Notes: a model not told the origin generated them from the letters alone. Shown: positions 32,230 through 41,472, numbered from the stretch's first letter. The stretch: 46,770 bases of DNA from Caldifarciminota bacterium (GCA_027002825.1 JALWZG010000078.1:1-46770), one strand, 5' to 3'. Numbers and translations: made by a program.

Positions 32230-34285
32230 GCTCGTTGACGGACATGAGGATCTTTCTCGGCCTTGAGGGGACACCCTCGCTCTTTGATATAAAGCCCAAC
32301 CTTTCGAGTTGGTCCACTATTTTTGCCGCCCTCGGATATCCCACACCCATCCTCCTCTGGAGCAAGCTGACGGAGGCGTATCCGGTTTCCTCAAAGATCC
32401 GGGCGGCCTTCAGGACAAGGGGATCGAGCTTGGTAAGGCTTACCTCTCCTGCCTTTTCCTCATCATCCTCAAACCCGAAGGGGTAGTAATCCTTTACTGT
32501 CCGCATCAGGAATTCCCTTAGGTTTTCCCTTGGGCCGAACACCCTTTCGTAGATACCCATAAGGCGTTCCAGCCTGACGGTGTGCGCCGGCTCGTCCTCC
32601 CTGAAGAGGGCGGTGAGGACACCCTCCTCGTCGGCCTCCTTCACAAACATCTGGGATTTGGCGTAGGGGACTCCCCAGAGTTTTGAGAGGTTAAAGGATA
32701 TCCACGATAGAACCAGTGACCTTACGTCCTCAGGCGAGGTGTAATATCCGTGAACCCTGACGGGTTGGGAGCTTTCGGGCGTGATTATCAGCATATCACC
32801 TTTACCCAACAGCCTCTCCGCACCTTCCCTGTCGAGTATGGTCCTGGAGTCAAACCGGGAGGCCACCTTTAGGGCGATCCTGGTGGGAAAGTTGGCCTTT
32901 ATGACGGGCTTTATCACATCAACCGACGGTCTTTGTGTGGCCACTATCATGTGTATTCCGACCGCCCGCGCCATCTGGGCTATCCTCTGTATGGCCTCTA
33001 CGGTGTCCTTCGGCGCCTGCATGATCAGGTCCGCCAGCTCGTCTATTATCACGGTTATATAGGGCATGCTTTCCATCTTCAGGCGCTTTGCTTTGGCGTT
33101 GTAGGTTTCTATGTCCTTCGCCCCCACGGAGGACATCAGGGTGTACCTCTCCGTCATGATCTCCACGAGCTTTTTGAGGGCGTGTACGGCGTGCGGGACC
33201 ATCTTCGCAACCGGCATGAGGAGATGGGGCACACCCTCAAAGACGGAGAGTTCAACCATCTTGGGGTCTATCAGGACGAGCCGTAGGGTCTCAGGTGTGT
33301 TCTTCCGTATCAGACCCGATATAACGGTCAGGAGGAGGACGCTCTTTCCGGATCCCGTCGCCCCACCTATGAGGATGTGTGGGGCTTTGTGTACGTGTAC
33401 CGAGTAGGGCCTTCCGAAGACGTCAACCCCTATGGGGACGGTTAAGACTCCGCCCTTTGAGAGGTGGACCTCGGCATCCTTGAAGGTGAAGACCTCCCGC
33501 CTATCGTTCGGCACTTCTATGCCTATGTTCCCGCTGGGTAGGGGCGCCACTATACGCACGGGTTTTTTGAGGGAGATGTGCAGGTCGTCCGCCCTGCTCA
33601 CAACCGAACTGACCTTAACACCTGGTGCGGGGACAAACTCGTAGAGGGTGAGGACGGGTCCCCTCCAAACCTTCACTATCTCCCCCTTGATCCCGAACTC
33701 AAGGAGCTTGGAGAGAATGGCCTTTTTGGTGGATTCCACCTCTCCATCCGTTTTGTCCGGAGGTGGGTGTTGCGGATCCCCTGGGGGGGGTTCACCTCCT
33801 TCCTCTTCATCCCTCGGTATAACGGGTGGTGGGACCTCCTCAACTTCCTCCGGTATCGGGGGTGGCGGCGTCTTCTCCTCCATCCCGGCGACTTCCCCTT
33901 CTTTTGAGGTCCTGTTCAAATCCGGTAGGCGCACATAACGGATCAGCAGGGGTATCGGGGACACGGCCACACCCAAAACACCTATTGGCATCCTTCCGAC
34001 CATCAGGTTGAACACACCCAAGAGTAGGAGAAAGGGGGAGATCCAACAGGCCTCGTGTACGCGCCTAAAGGTGTGAACACCCATCCAGAGCAGGGGGATT
34101 AGAGGGGAGGGACCGAAGAGGTCCCTCATGGGGGAAAAAAGGGGTGAGAACAGGTAAGACAAACCGGCAACGACGAGGGCTGAGATGATGAGGAGGCGAT
34201 AGGACCCTCCCTTCGGTGTTCTCAAAAACAGCCAGTAGAGTAAACCCCACAGGAGGACGTCTACCAAAAGCAGGACCACTCGCAA
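32207..34285 (-). CDS. ftsK: DNA translocase FtsK/SpoIIIE
   Basis: N-terminal TM helices, Pro/Glu-rich linker, GGATGSGKSVLL Walker A, VTVIIDELADLI Walker B, C-terminal gamma winged helix (SLLQRRMGVGYPRAAKIVDQLERLGFI). Confidence 0.96.
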   Translation of the reverse strand: MRVVLLLVDVLLWGLLYWLFLRTPKGGSYRLLIISALVVAGLSYLFSPLFSPMRDLFGPSPLIPLLWMGVHTFRRVHEACWISPFLLLLGVFNLMVGRMPIGVLGVAVSPIPLLIRYVRLPDLNRTSKEGEVAGMEEKTPPPPIPEEVEEVPPPVIPRDEEEGGEPPPGDPQHPPPDKTDGEVESTKKAILSKLLEFGIKGEIVKVWRGPVLTLYEFVPAPGVKVSSVVSRADDLHISLKKPVRIVAPLPSGNIGIEVPNDRREVFTFKDAEVHLSKGGVLTVPIGVDVFGRPYSVHVHKAPHILIGGATGSGKSVLLLTVISGLIRKNTPETLRLVLIDPKMVELSVFEGVPHLLMPVAKMVPHAVHALKKLVEIMTERYTLMSSVGAKDIETYNAKAKRLKMESMPYITVIIDELADLIMQAPKDTVEAIQRIAQMARAVGIHMIVATQRPSVDVIKPVIKANFPTRIALKVASRFDSRTILDREGAERLLGKGDMLIITPESSQPVRVHGYYTSPEDVRSLVLSWISFNLSKLWGVPYAKSQMFVKEADEEGVLTALFREDEPAHTVRLERLMGIYERVFGPRENLREFLMRTVKDYYPFGFEDDEEKAGEVSLTKLDPLVLKAARIFEETGYASVSLLQRRMGVGYPRAAKIVDQLERLGFISKSEGVPSRPRKILMSVNELRKLLGK

Positions 34286-34329
34286 TTCGGTATTGTATGG
34301 CAGAAAGACCGGTGTTCAAGGTCAGACCC

Positions 34330-34335
34330 TATAAT
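34330..34335 (+). promoter_or_regulatory. -10 hexamer TATAAT, 8 nt before the sodC ATG
   Basis: CCTATAATACCATCCT-ATG. Confidence 0.55.
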
Positions 34336-34343
34336 ACCATCCT

Positions 34344-34880
34344 ATGAGAAAAGTCGCGTTTTTTGTCGTTTTGGGTGCTTTCGCCGTAGGGGCGACGGAC
34401 AGGCCGGACGTCGTGATGAAGGCCAAGGCCCACGTGCGCAGCTTCCCAGGCGCCAAGGTAAAGGGAATTGACGGTGAGGTTTACTTTTACCAATACGGTG
34501 ATATGAGCGTCCACGTCTTCGGCGAGATAAGAAACCTGCCGAAGAACAAAACCTTTGCCCTGCACGTCCACCAGTTCGGGGACTGCTCCTCCCCCAAAGC
34601 ACCGGGAGGGCATTTTGACCCGTACATGAGCGGAAAACACGGACATCCCACAGCACCCATAGGCACACACCACTCCGGTGATCTGCCCAACATAAGGAGC
34701 GATTCAAAGGGGATCGCCAAAGTGGACTTCAAGACCAAAGCCTTTACGGTGATACCTTCACCCTACTCCGTCCTCGGACGTTCGGTCGTAATACACGCCG
34801 GTGTGGACGACTACAAAACGCAACCGGCCGGTGGGGCGGGTGAGCGTATAGGATGCGGGGTCATAGGGGTTGTGAAGTAG
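34344..34880 (+). CDS. sodC: Exported Cu/Zn superoxide dismutase
   Basis: FALHVHQFGDCSSP, GGHFDP, HGHPTAPIGTHHSGDLPN, VVIHAGVDDYKTQPAGGAGERIGCGVIG; N-terminal signal. Confidence 0.93.
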   Translation: MRKVAFFVVLGAFAVGATDRPDVVMKAKAHVRSFPGAKVKGIDGEVYFYQYGDMSVHVFGEIRNLPKNKTFALHVHQFGDCSSPKAPGGHFDPYMSGKHGHPTAPIGTHHSGDLPNIRSDSKGIAKVDFKTKAFTVIPSPYSVLGRSVVIHAGVDDYKTQPAGGAGERIGCGVIGVVK

Positions 34881-36204
34881 TCGGCACCTTCACCCTGTAC
34901 TCCCCCGTAAAACACATATGACAGAAGGAGGGTAGCTCCCTTTTGTACCTCTCAAGCGGTAGGTAGAGCAGGGTGTCCGCCCCTATGAACTCCGTTATCC
35001 GCCGCAGGCTCATCCTCGCCGCGGCGAGTTCCCCCTTTGTGGGTGTGTCTATGCCGAAATAACATGGTGAGATGACCGGGGGGGAGCCTATCCTCACGTG
35101 GACCTCCTTTGCACCCGCCTCACGCACCATCTTGACGATCTCACCCATGGTGGTCCCCCTCACCAGGGAGTCGTCCACGAGGATCACCCTCTTACCCTTT
35201 AAAACGTAGGAGACCGGGAAGAGCTTTGCCCTGACCGTCCTCCTCCTCATGTCCTGGGAGGGTTGTATAAAGCTCCTGCCCGCGTAATGGCTCCTTATCA
35301 GGCCCATCTGAAAGGGAATCCCGGATTTTCTGGAGTACCCTATGGCGTAAATGGTTCCGGAGTCGGGTACGGGTACGACCACATCACCTCCGATCCCGTC
35401 CACCTCCGCCAGTATTTCACCGGCGATCAGCCTCCACTCGTAAACCGACCTTCCGAAGATCTTGCTGTCGGGACGTGCGAAGTAGACGAGTTCAAACGAA
35501 CACGGCAGGCTCTCCTTAACCTCAAACCGGAAGTTCTTCTCCCCATCGCCGACGATGATACCCTCTGCCCTCTCCACCTCCCTGACAACGTCAACACCCG
35601 CCTGACGTAAGGCCGAATCCTCAGATGCAAACCACACCTCATCCCCCCTTCTGCCCATCCAAAGTGGCCTGAAACCGTATCCGTCCCTGAAGGCTACGAT
35701 CTCATCGCCGTCCAGAAGCAGAACCGTCCAGGCACCCTCAACCTTCCTGTAGATCTTCTCCAGTCTCTCGGTGGGATCACCCGTTTCCTTGGCGTACATT
35801 AGGAGGAGGACCTCGGAGTCCGAGGTGGACCGGAACACGACACCCTGTCTTTGGAGTTCCGCCTTTATCTCGGCGTAGTTTGTAAGGTTGCCGTTGTGGA
35901 CGAGGGCTATCATCTTTCCGTTTATAAACCCCACGAACGGCTGTACGTTTTCGGGTCTGTAGCTTTCACCGTGGGTTGAGTACCTCGTGTGGGCAACGGC
36001 CGCCTTCAGGAGAGGATCCTTTTTGTAGCGGTTGAAAACCTCCGCTACCAACCCCACATCTTTGAAGCTCACGATCCCCCCCTCCACCGTTATACCGGCG
36101 AAACCGCTCGCCTCCTGGCCCCTGTGCTGCAGTCCCTGTAGCACCGAGATCACATCGCTCAGCCTAACACCTTTTCTGCTCCTTACACCCACCACGCCAC
36201 ACAT
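34861..36204 (-). CDS. purF: Amidophosphoribosyltransferase
   Basis: MCGVVGVRSRKG (N-terminal Cys), HTRYSTHG, VPVPDSGTIYAIGYS, VILVDDSLVRGTTM. Confidence 0.97.
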   Translation of the reverse strand: MCGVVGVRSRKGVRLSDVISVLQGLQHRGQEASGFAGITVEGGIVSFKDVGLVAEVFNRYKKDPLLKAAVAHTRYSTHGESYRPENVQPFVGFINGKMIALVHNGNLTNYAEIKAELQRQGVVFRSTSDSEVLLLMYAKETGDPTERLEKIYRKVEGAWTVLLLDGDEIVAFRDGYGFRPLWMGRRGDEVWFASEDSALRQAGVDVVREVERAEGIIVGDGEKNFRFEVKESLPCSFELVYFARPDSKIFGRSVYEWRLIAGEILAEVDGIGGDVVVPVPDSGTIYAIGYSRKSGIPFQMGLIRSHYAGRSFIQPSQDMRRRTVRAKLFPVSYVLKGKRVILVDDSLVRGTTMGEIVKMVREAGAKEVHVRIGSPPVISPCYFGIDTPTKGELAAARMSLRRITEFIGADTLLYLPLERYKRELPSFCHMCFTGEYRVKVPTTSQPL

Positions 36205-36251
36205 CGGGGTGGGTTATTCTAAGGCCTTCACGGAGACGGCTTTTTCAAAGT

Positions 36252-36257
36252 TATAAT
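36252..36257 (+). promoter_or_regulatory. -10 hexamer TATAAT, 9 nt before the purS ATG
   Basis: GTTATAATCCTCACCCC-ATG. Confidence 0.55.
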
Positions 36258-36266
36258 CCTCACCCC

Positions 36267-36509
36267 ATGCTGTTCAGGTACAGGGTTATAGTTATGCCCA
36301 AAGGGGATCTGCTCGATCCCCAAGGTAGGGCTGTAAGGGGCGTCCTCAAGGACCTCGGTTGGGAGGTCTCCGACGTCAGGATAGGAAAGAGCATAGTGGT
36401 TGAAGTGAGGGCAAGGGATGAGGATGAGGCGGAGAGGATTCTGGGTGAAATGGCAGAAAGGGTACTCTCAAATCCGCTCGTTGAGGACTACGAAATAGAG
36501 AGGTTATGA
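36267..36509 (+). CDS. purS: Phosphoribosylformylglycinamidine synthase subunit PurS
   Basis: 80 aa; VIVMPKGDLLDPQGRAVRGVLKDLGW...VRIGKSIVVEV. Confidence 0.92.
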   Translation: MLFRYRVIVMPKGDLLDPQGRAVRGVLKDLGWEVSDVRIGKSIVVEVRARDEDEAERILGEMAERVLSNPLVEDYEIERL

Positions 36510-37453
36510 TGTACGATTTGGGGAGTCTGATCTTCGTCGCCCTTTTCATCCTCGTCGTCGTGTTTCTGGTTTACAGGTACGGAACACAGGAAATACTGGT
36601 GGAGAGGGGAGGAGACATAAGGACTGCGAGGAGGATAATCCTAACCCCCCAACTCGTCGTGGGGATCTCGGTCTCCTTTGTTATCCTCCTCCTCTTCCTC
36701 TCCATAAAGGCCGTACCTCAGGGAAACGCCGGTGTGAAGTTCAACCCCCTCTTCAGGAGGTACACCATAGTGAAGGAGGGAGTGGTCTTCGTCCTTCCCT
36801 TCGTTGAAAAGGTGTACCTGTACGATCTCAAAACCCGTGAGATAACCCTAAGCCCTTCAAAAAAGCGCAAGGGTGAAGGGACGGTCTGGGGTGTGAGTTC
36901 CGACGGTATAACGGTTGGTGTGGAGGCGACCATGTGGTACAAGCTGAGCTCGGACAGACTCATGGACGTCCACAGGAACTTCGGTCCGGATTACGAGGAG
37001 AAGTTGATAAAGCCGACCTTCATAGCCGCCGTTAAACGCGTGATCTCAAAGTACAAGGCGGAGAACCTGATAGCCTTCAGCCAGCACAGAATAGAGTACG
37101 ACCTAAAGGAGTACATAAAGGGAAAAATAGAGCCTTTCGGCTTTACGTTTGTAGACGCCGTGATAAGGGACGTCAAGCTGTCGCCCGATTACGAGAAGGC
37201 GCTGGAGGAGAGGAGGATAGCCGAACAGGAGGCTCTGAAGATGAAATACGACATAAAGAAGGAGAGTCTGAAGGTTGAGAGGATGATGGTTGAGGCGAGG
37301 GGTAAGGCGAAGGCCCTATCCGTCATAGGTGAGGTGATCAGAAAGAACCCCAAGATACTGACCTACATGTACATAGAAAAGTTGGGCGATAAGATAAAGG
37401 TGCTGATAACGGATCAGAAAAACCTCCTCAACGTTGAAAAACTGGAAAAATAA
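36506..37453 (+). CDS. SPFH/prohibitin-family protein
   Basis: N-terminal TMs; VPQGNAGVKFNPLFRRYTIVKEGVVFVLPFVEKVYLYDLKTREITL; RRIAEQEALKMKYDIKKESLKVERMMVEARGKAKAL. Confidence 0.87.
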   Translation: MMYDLGSLIFVALFILVVVFLVYRYGTQEILVERGGDIRTARRIILTPQLVVGISVSFVILLLFLSIKAVPQGNAGVKFNPLFRRYTIVKEGVVFVLPFVEKVYLYDLKTREITLSPSKKRKGEGTVWGVSSDGITVGVEATMWYKLSSDRLMDVHRNFGPDYEEKLIKPTFIAAVKRVISKYKAENLIAFSQHRIEYDLKEYIKGKIEPFGFTFVDAVIRDVKLSPDYEKALEERRIAEQEALKMKYDIKKESLKVERMMVEARGKAKALSVIGEVIRKNPKILTYMYIEKLGDKIKVLITDQKNLLNVEKLEK

Positions 37454-38603
37454 GGGCAACCTTAAAATCTCCGAGTTGGTCAACACGGTTTTCCTCATAA
37501 GCGGTATTGTCCTGACGGCCACGGCCGTCTTCATGACCTTTGGCGCCCTCTGGGGACCGTTCCTCCTCCTGATACTCGCGACCATGTCCTTTTACAGGGC
37601 GGGTGAGAGGTTTTGGAGTTATGTATCCTTGAGCATAGCAGTTATGGTGATCCTCAAGATGGCCTCAAGCGTGTTGTGGCCCATCGCCCTCGCCCTCATA
37701 ATCGCCTTCATATTCCTTCCGGTAGTTCGGAGACTTGAGAGGTTGGGGATTCCGAGGGGTGTCAGCGCCGCCGTGATCACACTGGGTATGTTCCTCTTCA
37801 GCGTCCTCCTCAGCGCAGTTGTGGGTTATCAGATATACCTTCAGATAAGCGATATCGTCAAAAAGACAAAGGTTTTAATAGAAGCCGTAGCGGTTCTGGG
37901 TAAGAATTTGGAGGATTACGGCATCCCCCCTGAGGCCATAGGCCTGGCGGAAAACGCCGTAAAGGGCGTGTTGGAAACCCTACCGGGTGTTGAGGGTTTT
38001 CTGGCCAAACTCCCCTCCATACTCTCCTCCTCCGTGGAGATGCTCTTCACAACGGCCATGGGGATTGTCATAGGTTTTTACGCCCTGAAGGATACGGATA
38101 CCCTCGTTTCGGAGATGAACAGGTTGATCCCGGACGATTTCAAGGGAATACTCTCGGAGATGTACATCGTGATGTCCCGCTACTTCAGGGGACAGGTGAC
38201 AGTTGCGTTTGTGGTGGGGGTGTTCGTGGGCGTTGGGCTTCAGGTGTTGGGTATAAAGTACGGGTTCTTGATAGGTTTCCTCGCAGGCGTTTTCAACCTT
38301 GTGCCGAACATAGGTTTTGCCTTGACCGTCATATTCGGCCTACCCATAGTCCTGCTCTCCGAGCCGAGCCTGTTCTGGGCCGTGTTGAAGTTCTCCCTGG
38401 TCCTCGCCTTGGATCAGCTCCTTGAGACCCTTGTGCTGACACCGAGGATACTCGGTAAGAGTGTGGGGATACACCCGGTTCTGGTAATGCTCTCCCTTAT
38501 AGCGGGTGCCACGCTTTTCGGGGCTTTGGGGGTTATACTGGCGGTTCCGGTCGTGGCGTTCCTGAGGTCCCTATGGATAAACAGGATAAAAAAACGCCTC
38601 TGA
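37434..38603 (+). CDS. AI-2E family transporter (permease)
   Basis: Multi-TM; VFNLVPNIG...VLALDQLLETLVLTPRILGKSVGIHPVLVMLSLIAGATLFGALGVILAVPV. Confidence 0.92.
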   Translation: MKNWKNKGNLKISELVNTVFLISGIVLTATAVFMTFGALWGPFLLLILATMSFYRAGERFWSYVSLSIAVMVILKMASSVLWPIALALIIAFIFLPVVRRLERLGIPRGVSAAVITLGMFLFSVLLSAVVGYQIYLQISDIVKKTKVLIEAVAVLGKNLEDYGIPPEAIGLAENAVKGVLETLPGVEGFLAKLPSILSSSVEMLFTTAMGIVIGFYALKDTDTLVSEMNRLIPDDFKGILSEMYIVMSRYFRGQVTVAFVVGVFVGVGLQVLGIKYGFLIGFLAGVFNLVPNIGFALTVIFGLPIVLLSEPSLFWAVLKFSLVLALDQLLETLVLTPRILGKSVGIHPVLVMLSLIAGATLFGALGVILAVPVVAFLRSLWINRIKKRL

Positions 38604-39247
38604 CGGGTGTGGATGTGGGGGGTAGCCGTCTTGACAGGCTTGGGAGGGAGGTGCTGCTTTACGCCCTATCGCGTAAGGGGGGGAGGAAGACCTACGTGGA
38701 ATTCGGACCGGGAAAGGGAAGGTTGGCCTTGGCGATCGCCCTCCTCGGATACGATGTGCATCTCTACGAAAGGAAAGGCGAGCTTGAAGGACATTACAGG
38801 AAGGTGGTGGACTGCACGGATATGGGTTTAAAGGTGAGATTCCACATAAAGGACATAACCCACATCACCTACAGGGATCTCCCCGACGGTATATCCGTAT
38901 TTGTGGCCTCAAGGGTTTTGCACTACCTCAGATACGGTGATGCCCTCAGGGTCCTAAAGGTTGTCAGGGCGAAGATGGAGAGGGGAGGGAGGCTCTTCAT
39001 GATGTTCTCCGGTATATCCTCTCCCCTATCCGAAGGGTATCCGGACGTTGGGAAACCCGTTGAGATGAGGTTTTCCCATCTATCGCGCGATGTGGCCGGG
39101 AGGTTCGGGATAGGCGAGAGGGTTTGTCTGTACGGCGAGGAGGACGTGCGCAAACTCCTCTCAGAAGTGGGAGGGTTGGAGGAGATCCTCCTCCAAAGGA
39201 CAAAATTCGGCAACGTACTGGCCGTGTACGGAAAGGGGAAGGTTTAG
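38573..39247 (+). CDS. Class I SAM-dependent methyltransferase-like protein
   Basis: TYVEFGPGKGRLALAIALLGYDVHLYER; ISVFVASRVLHYLRYGDALRVLKVVRAKMERGGRLFM. Confidence 0.75.
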   Translation: MDKQDKKTPLTGVDVGGSRLDRLGREVLLYALSRKGGRKTYVEFGPGKGRLALAIALLGYDVHLYERKGELEGHYRKVVDCTDMGLKVRFHIKDITHITYRDLPDGISVFVASRVLHYLRYGDALRVLKVVRAKMERGGRLFMMFSGISSPLSEGYPDVGKPVEMRFSHLSRDVAGRFGIGERVCLYGEEDVRKLLSEVGGLEEILLQRTKFGNVLAVYGKGKV

Positions 39248-39260
39248 ACCTCCCCCATCC

Positions 39261-41411
39261 TCACCTTACCACCACCTTGTGGACCTTGCCACCGCTCACC
39301 ACGAAGTATATACCGGTGCGCAGGGACACCTCCTTTCCGGCCTTGAACCTTCCGAGAAGCCTTCCGGAGGCGTCGTAAAGCGAGGAGTTCCTCTGGAAAG
39401 TCAGTGTGTTTCCGCTCAGGAGATAGGGCAGGGTTCGGTTGCGGGGTTTGGTCATCTCGCCGAATTCCAAGGTTTGCTCGTTACCACACGGACCGGCATC
39501 CGCGGCCACAAGGCTGTAAGGTTGGGTTCCACCCGGTTTGGGGTTGTTAAGGGCCACGCCTGCAACCTTTATCGTCCATGTCCCCCTGCGCGCGGGGGAT
39601 ACGTAGACCACTTCCGTCGGGTTTGTGTAATCCCTTGAGGTGGGGTTGGGTGTAGAAACACCGTTTGTGTCCATAACGTTCCCCTTGAAGACCAACCCCT
39701 CAGGTGATATTACGATGAGATCCAGGTCGTTCTGGAGGTAGGCCCCAGGTGCATCCGTCCAGCTGAGGACGACCTTGACGTAATCCGTCATCACGGACTC
39801 GCTACATCCCAGATCCACGTGAAAGACGGCCGTGTCCCCTTGGGATATACCCACCGTGTCGTCCACCACGAAGAGCCTGTGTTTGTACTCGGGTGGGGCG
39901 TTCCTGAAGTACATAGCCTTGCTGAGGTTTATCCTGCCGAAACCCACCTCGCCGTTAGGGGGTGGAGGCTCGTTTGCGAGGGGCTCCGCCGCGAGGATGA
40001 GCATGGCCTTCAGTAGAGAGCCTTGGGGGGTGAAGGCGTCCGAGGGCGTGGCCTGACCGCTGGGATAAAACCCATCCCTGAAGTACTGCCTGACCAGAAG
40101 GGCGGCACCGGCTGCGGCCGGCGCGGCCATGGACGTGCCCTGGAAGGAATAACCCGTCACCCTGCAGGAGGGTGTCCTATCGGTCCGGTTCTTCGCAGAG
40201 GTTATGAACCCCCACCTGTAATCCCCTCCGGGTGTCATGACCTCGGGCTTTATACGTCCGTCGTAAGCCGGTCCCTGCGAGGAGTAATAGGCCCTGTACT
40301 CATCGTACCCCCCGGATACGTTGAAGGGCCCCGTCGCTCCCACACTCAACACGTTTTTGGCCGTCGCGGGTGATCCCAGGGTGCGATCCTCGTAAGCCCC
40401 ATCCGAGCTGTTGTTCCCCGCGGCCACCACAACAAGGGCATCGGGATAATCCCACATGAAACGGTCAACATCTCTCGCCGAAGAGGTGTACGAGTTCCAA
40501 GGACTGCCGAAGGACATGTTTATCACCCGTGCCCCGTCGGGGTAGAAGTAGTTGGTGAGTATATCGTAAAGCGTTGAGGAATAACACACGCTGTTGCAGT
40601 TGCCGCAGGAGGGACTGCCAACATCCCCGAAGACCACCTTGGCCCCGTAGGCCATTCCCTTGAACCTGTGATAAAGGGACGCCGTGGTATCCGGATATCC
40701 AAGAAACGTGCCGGACACGTGGGTTCCATGGGAGAGATCACACGTCGCAAAATCGTCGGCATACGAGCTCAGGACATGGTAGGCTATAACCTTCCTGTGT
40801 GCCGGACCGGGTGTGATCACGGTCGTGTCCCTGAAGAAACATGAATAGTAGTCAAGACCCGTATCCATCACACCCCCTATCTCACCCTCACCCGTTATGC
40901 CGTTCTCCCACACCAGTGAGTCCCCGGCGACGTGCGTTTGTATGGACCACCTGGTGTTCTGGTTGTAGAAGTACATCCTGAAGTCCGGCTCCACCGAGGA
41001 TACGTGTGGGGACTTCGCCAGGTCCAGGGCCACGGAGAGGACGTCCTGTGGGGAGACGTATATTTTGTAACGGGGGATTTCGGGGTCCTTGAACTCCTCA
41101 GGCACAAACCCGCGCGCCGTCAGAAGATCCAGCAGGTGTGCCGGGTTTTCTCCGGGAAACCCCGATATTATCAACCTTACTCTGCCGGAATAGATGGCGT
41201 CTTCAAGATGGCCCTCAAAGATGGCCCGGCTGACCTTCAGCTCAACCGGTACAGGGGATGTCTTGAAGGGTAGCTTTGTCCCTTCCGGAACGTACGCTAT
41301 ATAACCGTATCCCGGAACGTACTCGTACACGCCAACGCCGTAGTCCCGGAGGGTGGACACATCCGCCCTCCCGTCAACCAACATCCAACCTCCTATCACA
41401 AGGGCAAACAT
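39261..41411 (-). CDS. S8 subtilisin-like serine peptidase (kp43-like layout) with T9SS-type-A-like C-terminal domain
   Basis: GEIGGVMDTGLDYYSCFF, DLSHGTHVSGTF, GTSMAAPAAAGAALL; C-terminal SLYDASGRLLGRFKAGKEVSLRTGIYFVVSGGKVHKVVVR; start set by TATAAT 9 nt upstream (ORF open to 41450). Confidence 0.9.
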   Translation of the reverse strand: MFALVIGGWMLVDGRADVSTLRDYGVGVYEYVPGYGYIAYVPEGTKLPFKTSPVPVELKVSRAIFEGHLEDAIYSGRVRLIISGFPGENPAHLLDLLTARGFVPEEFKDPEIPRYKIYVSPQDVLSVALDLAKSPHVSSVEPDFRMYFYNQNTRWSIQTHVAGDSLVWENGITGEGEIGGVMDTGLDYYSCFFRDTTVITPGPAHRKVIAYHVLSSYADDFATCDLSHGTHVSGTFLGYPDTTASLYHRFKGMAYGAKVVFGDVGSPSCGNCNSVCYSSTLYDILTNYFYPDGARVINMSFGSPWNSYTSSARDVDRFMWDYPDALVVVAAGNNSSDGAYEDRTLGSPATAKNVLSVGATGPFNVSGGYDEYRAYYSSQGPAYDGRIKPEVMTPGGDYRWGFITSAKNRTDRTPSCRVTGYSFQGTSMAAPAAAGAALLVRQYFRDGFYPSGQATPSDAFTPQGSLLKAMLILAAEPLANEPPPPNGEVGFGRINLSKAMYFRNAPPEYKHRLFVVDDTVGISQGDTAVFHVDLGCSESVMTDYVKVVLSWTDAPGAYLQNDLDLIVISPEGLVFKGNVMDTNGVSTPNPTSRDYTNPTEVVYVSPARRGTWTIKVAGVALNNPKPGGTQPYSLVAADAGPCGNEQTLEFGEMTKPRNRTLPYLLSGNTLTFQRNSSLYDASGRLLGRFKAGKEVSLRTGIYFVVSGGKVHKVVVR

Positions 41412-41420
41412 ACTTCTGCT

Positions 41421-41426
41421 ATTATA
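41421..41426 (-). promoter_or_regulatory. -10 hexamer TATAAT (minus strand), 9 nt before the ATG at 41411
   Basis: CCCTATAATAGCAGAAGT-ATG on the minus strand. Confidence 0.5.
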
Positions 41427-41466
41427 GGGTAGCGCGCAGGACGGATGCAAACGAACTTTTCAACGG

Positions 41467-41472
41467 TAAAAT
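41467..41472 (+). promoter_or_regulatory. -10 hexamer TAAAAT, 9 nt before the nuoA ATG
   Basis: GGTAAAATATCCGGCCT-ATG. Confidence 0.45.
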
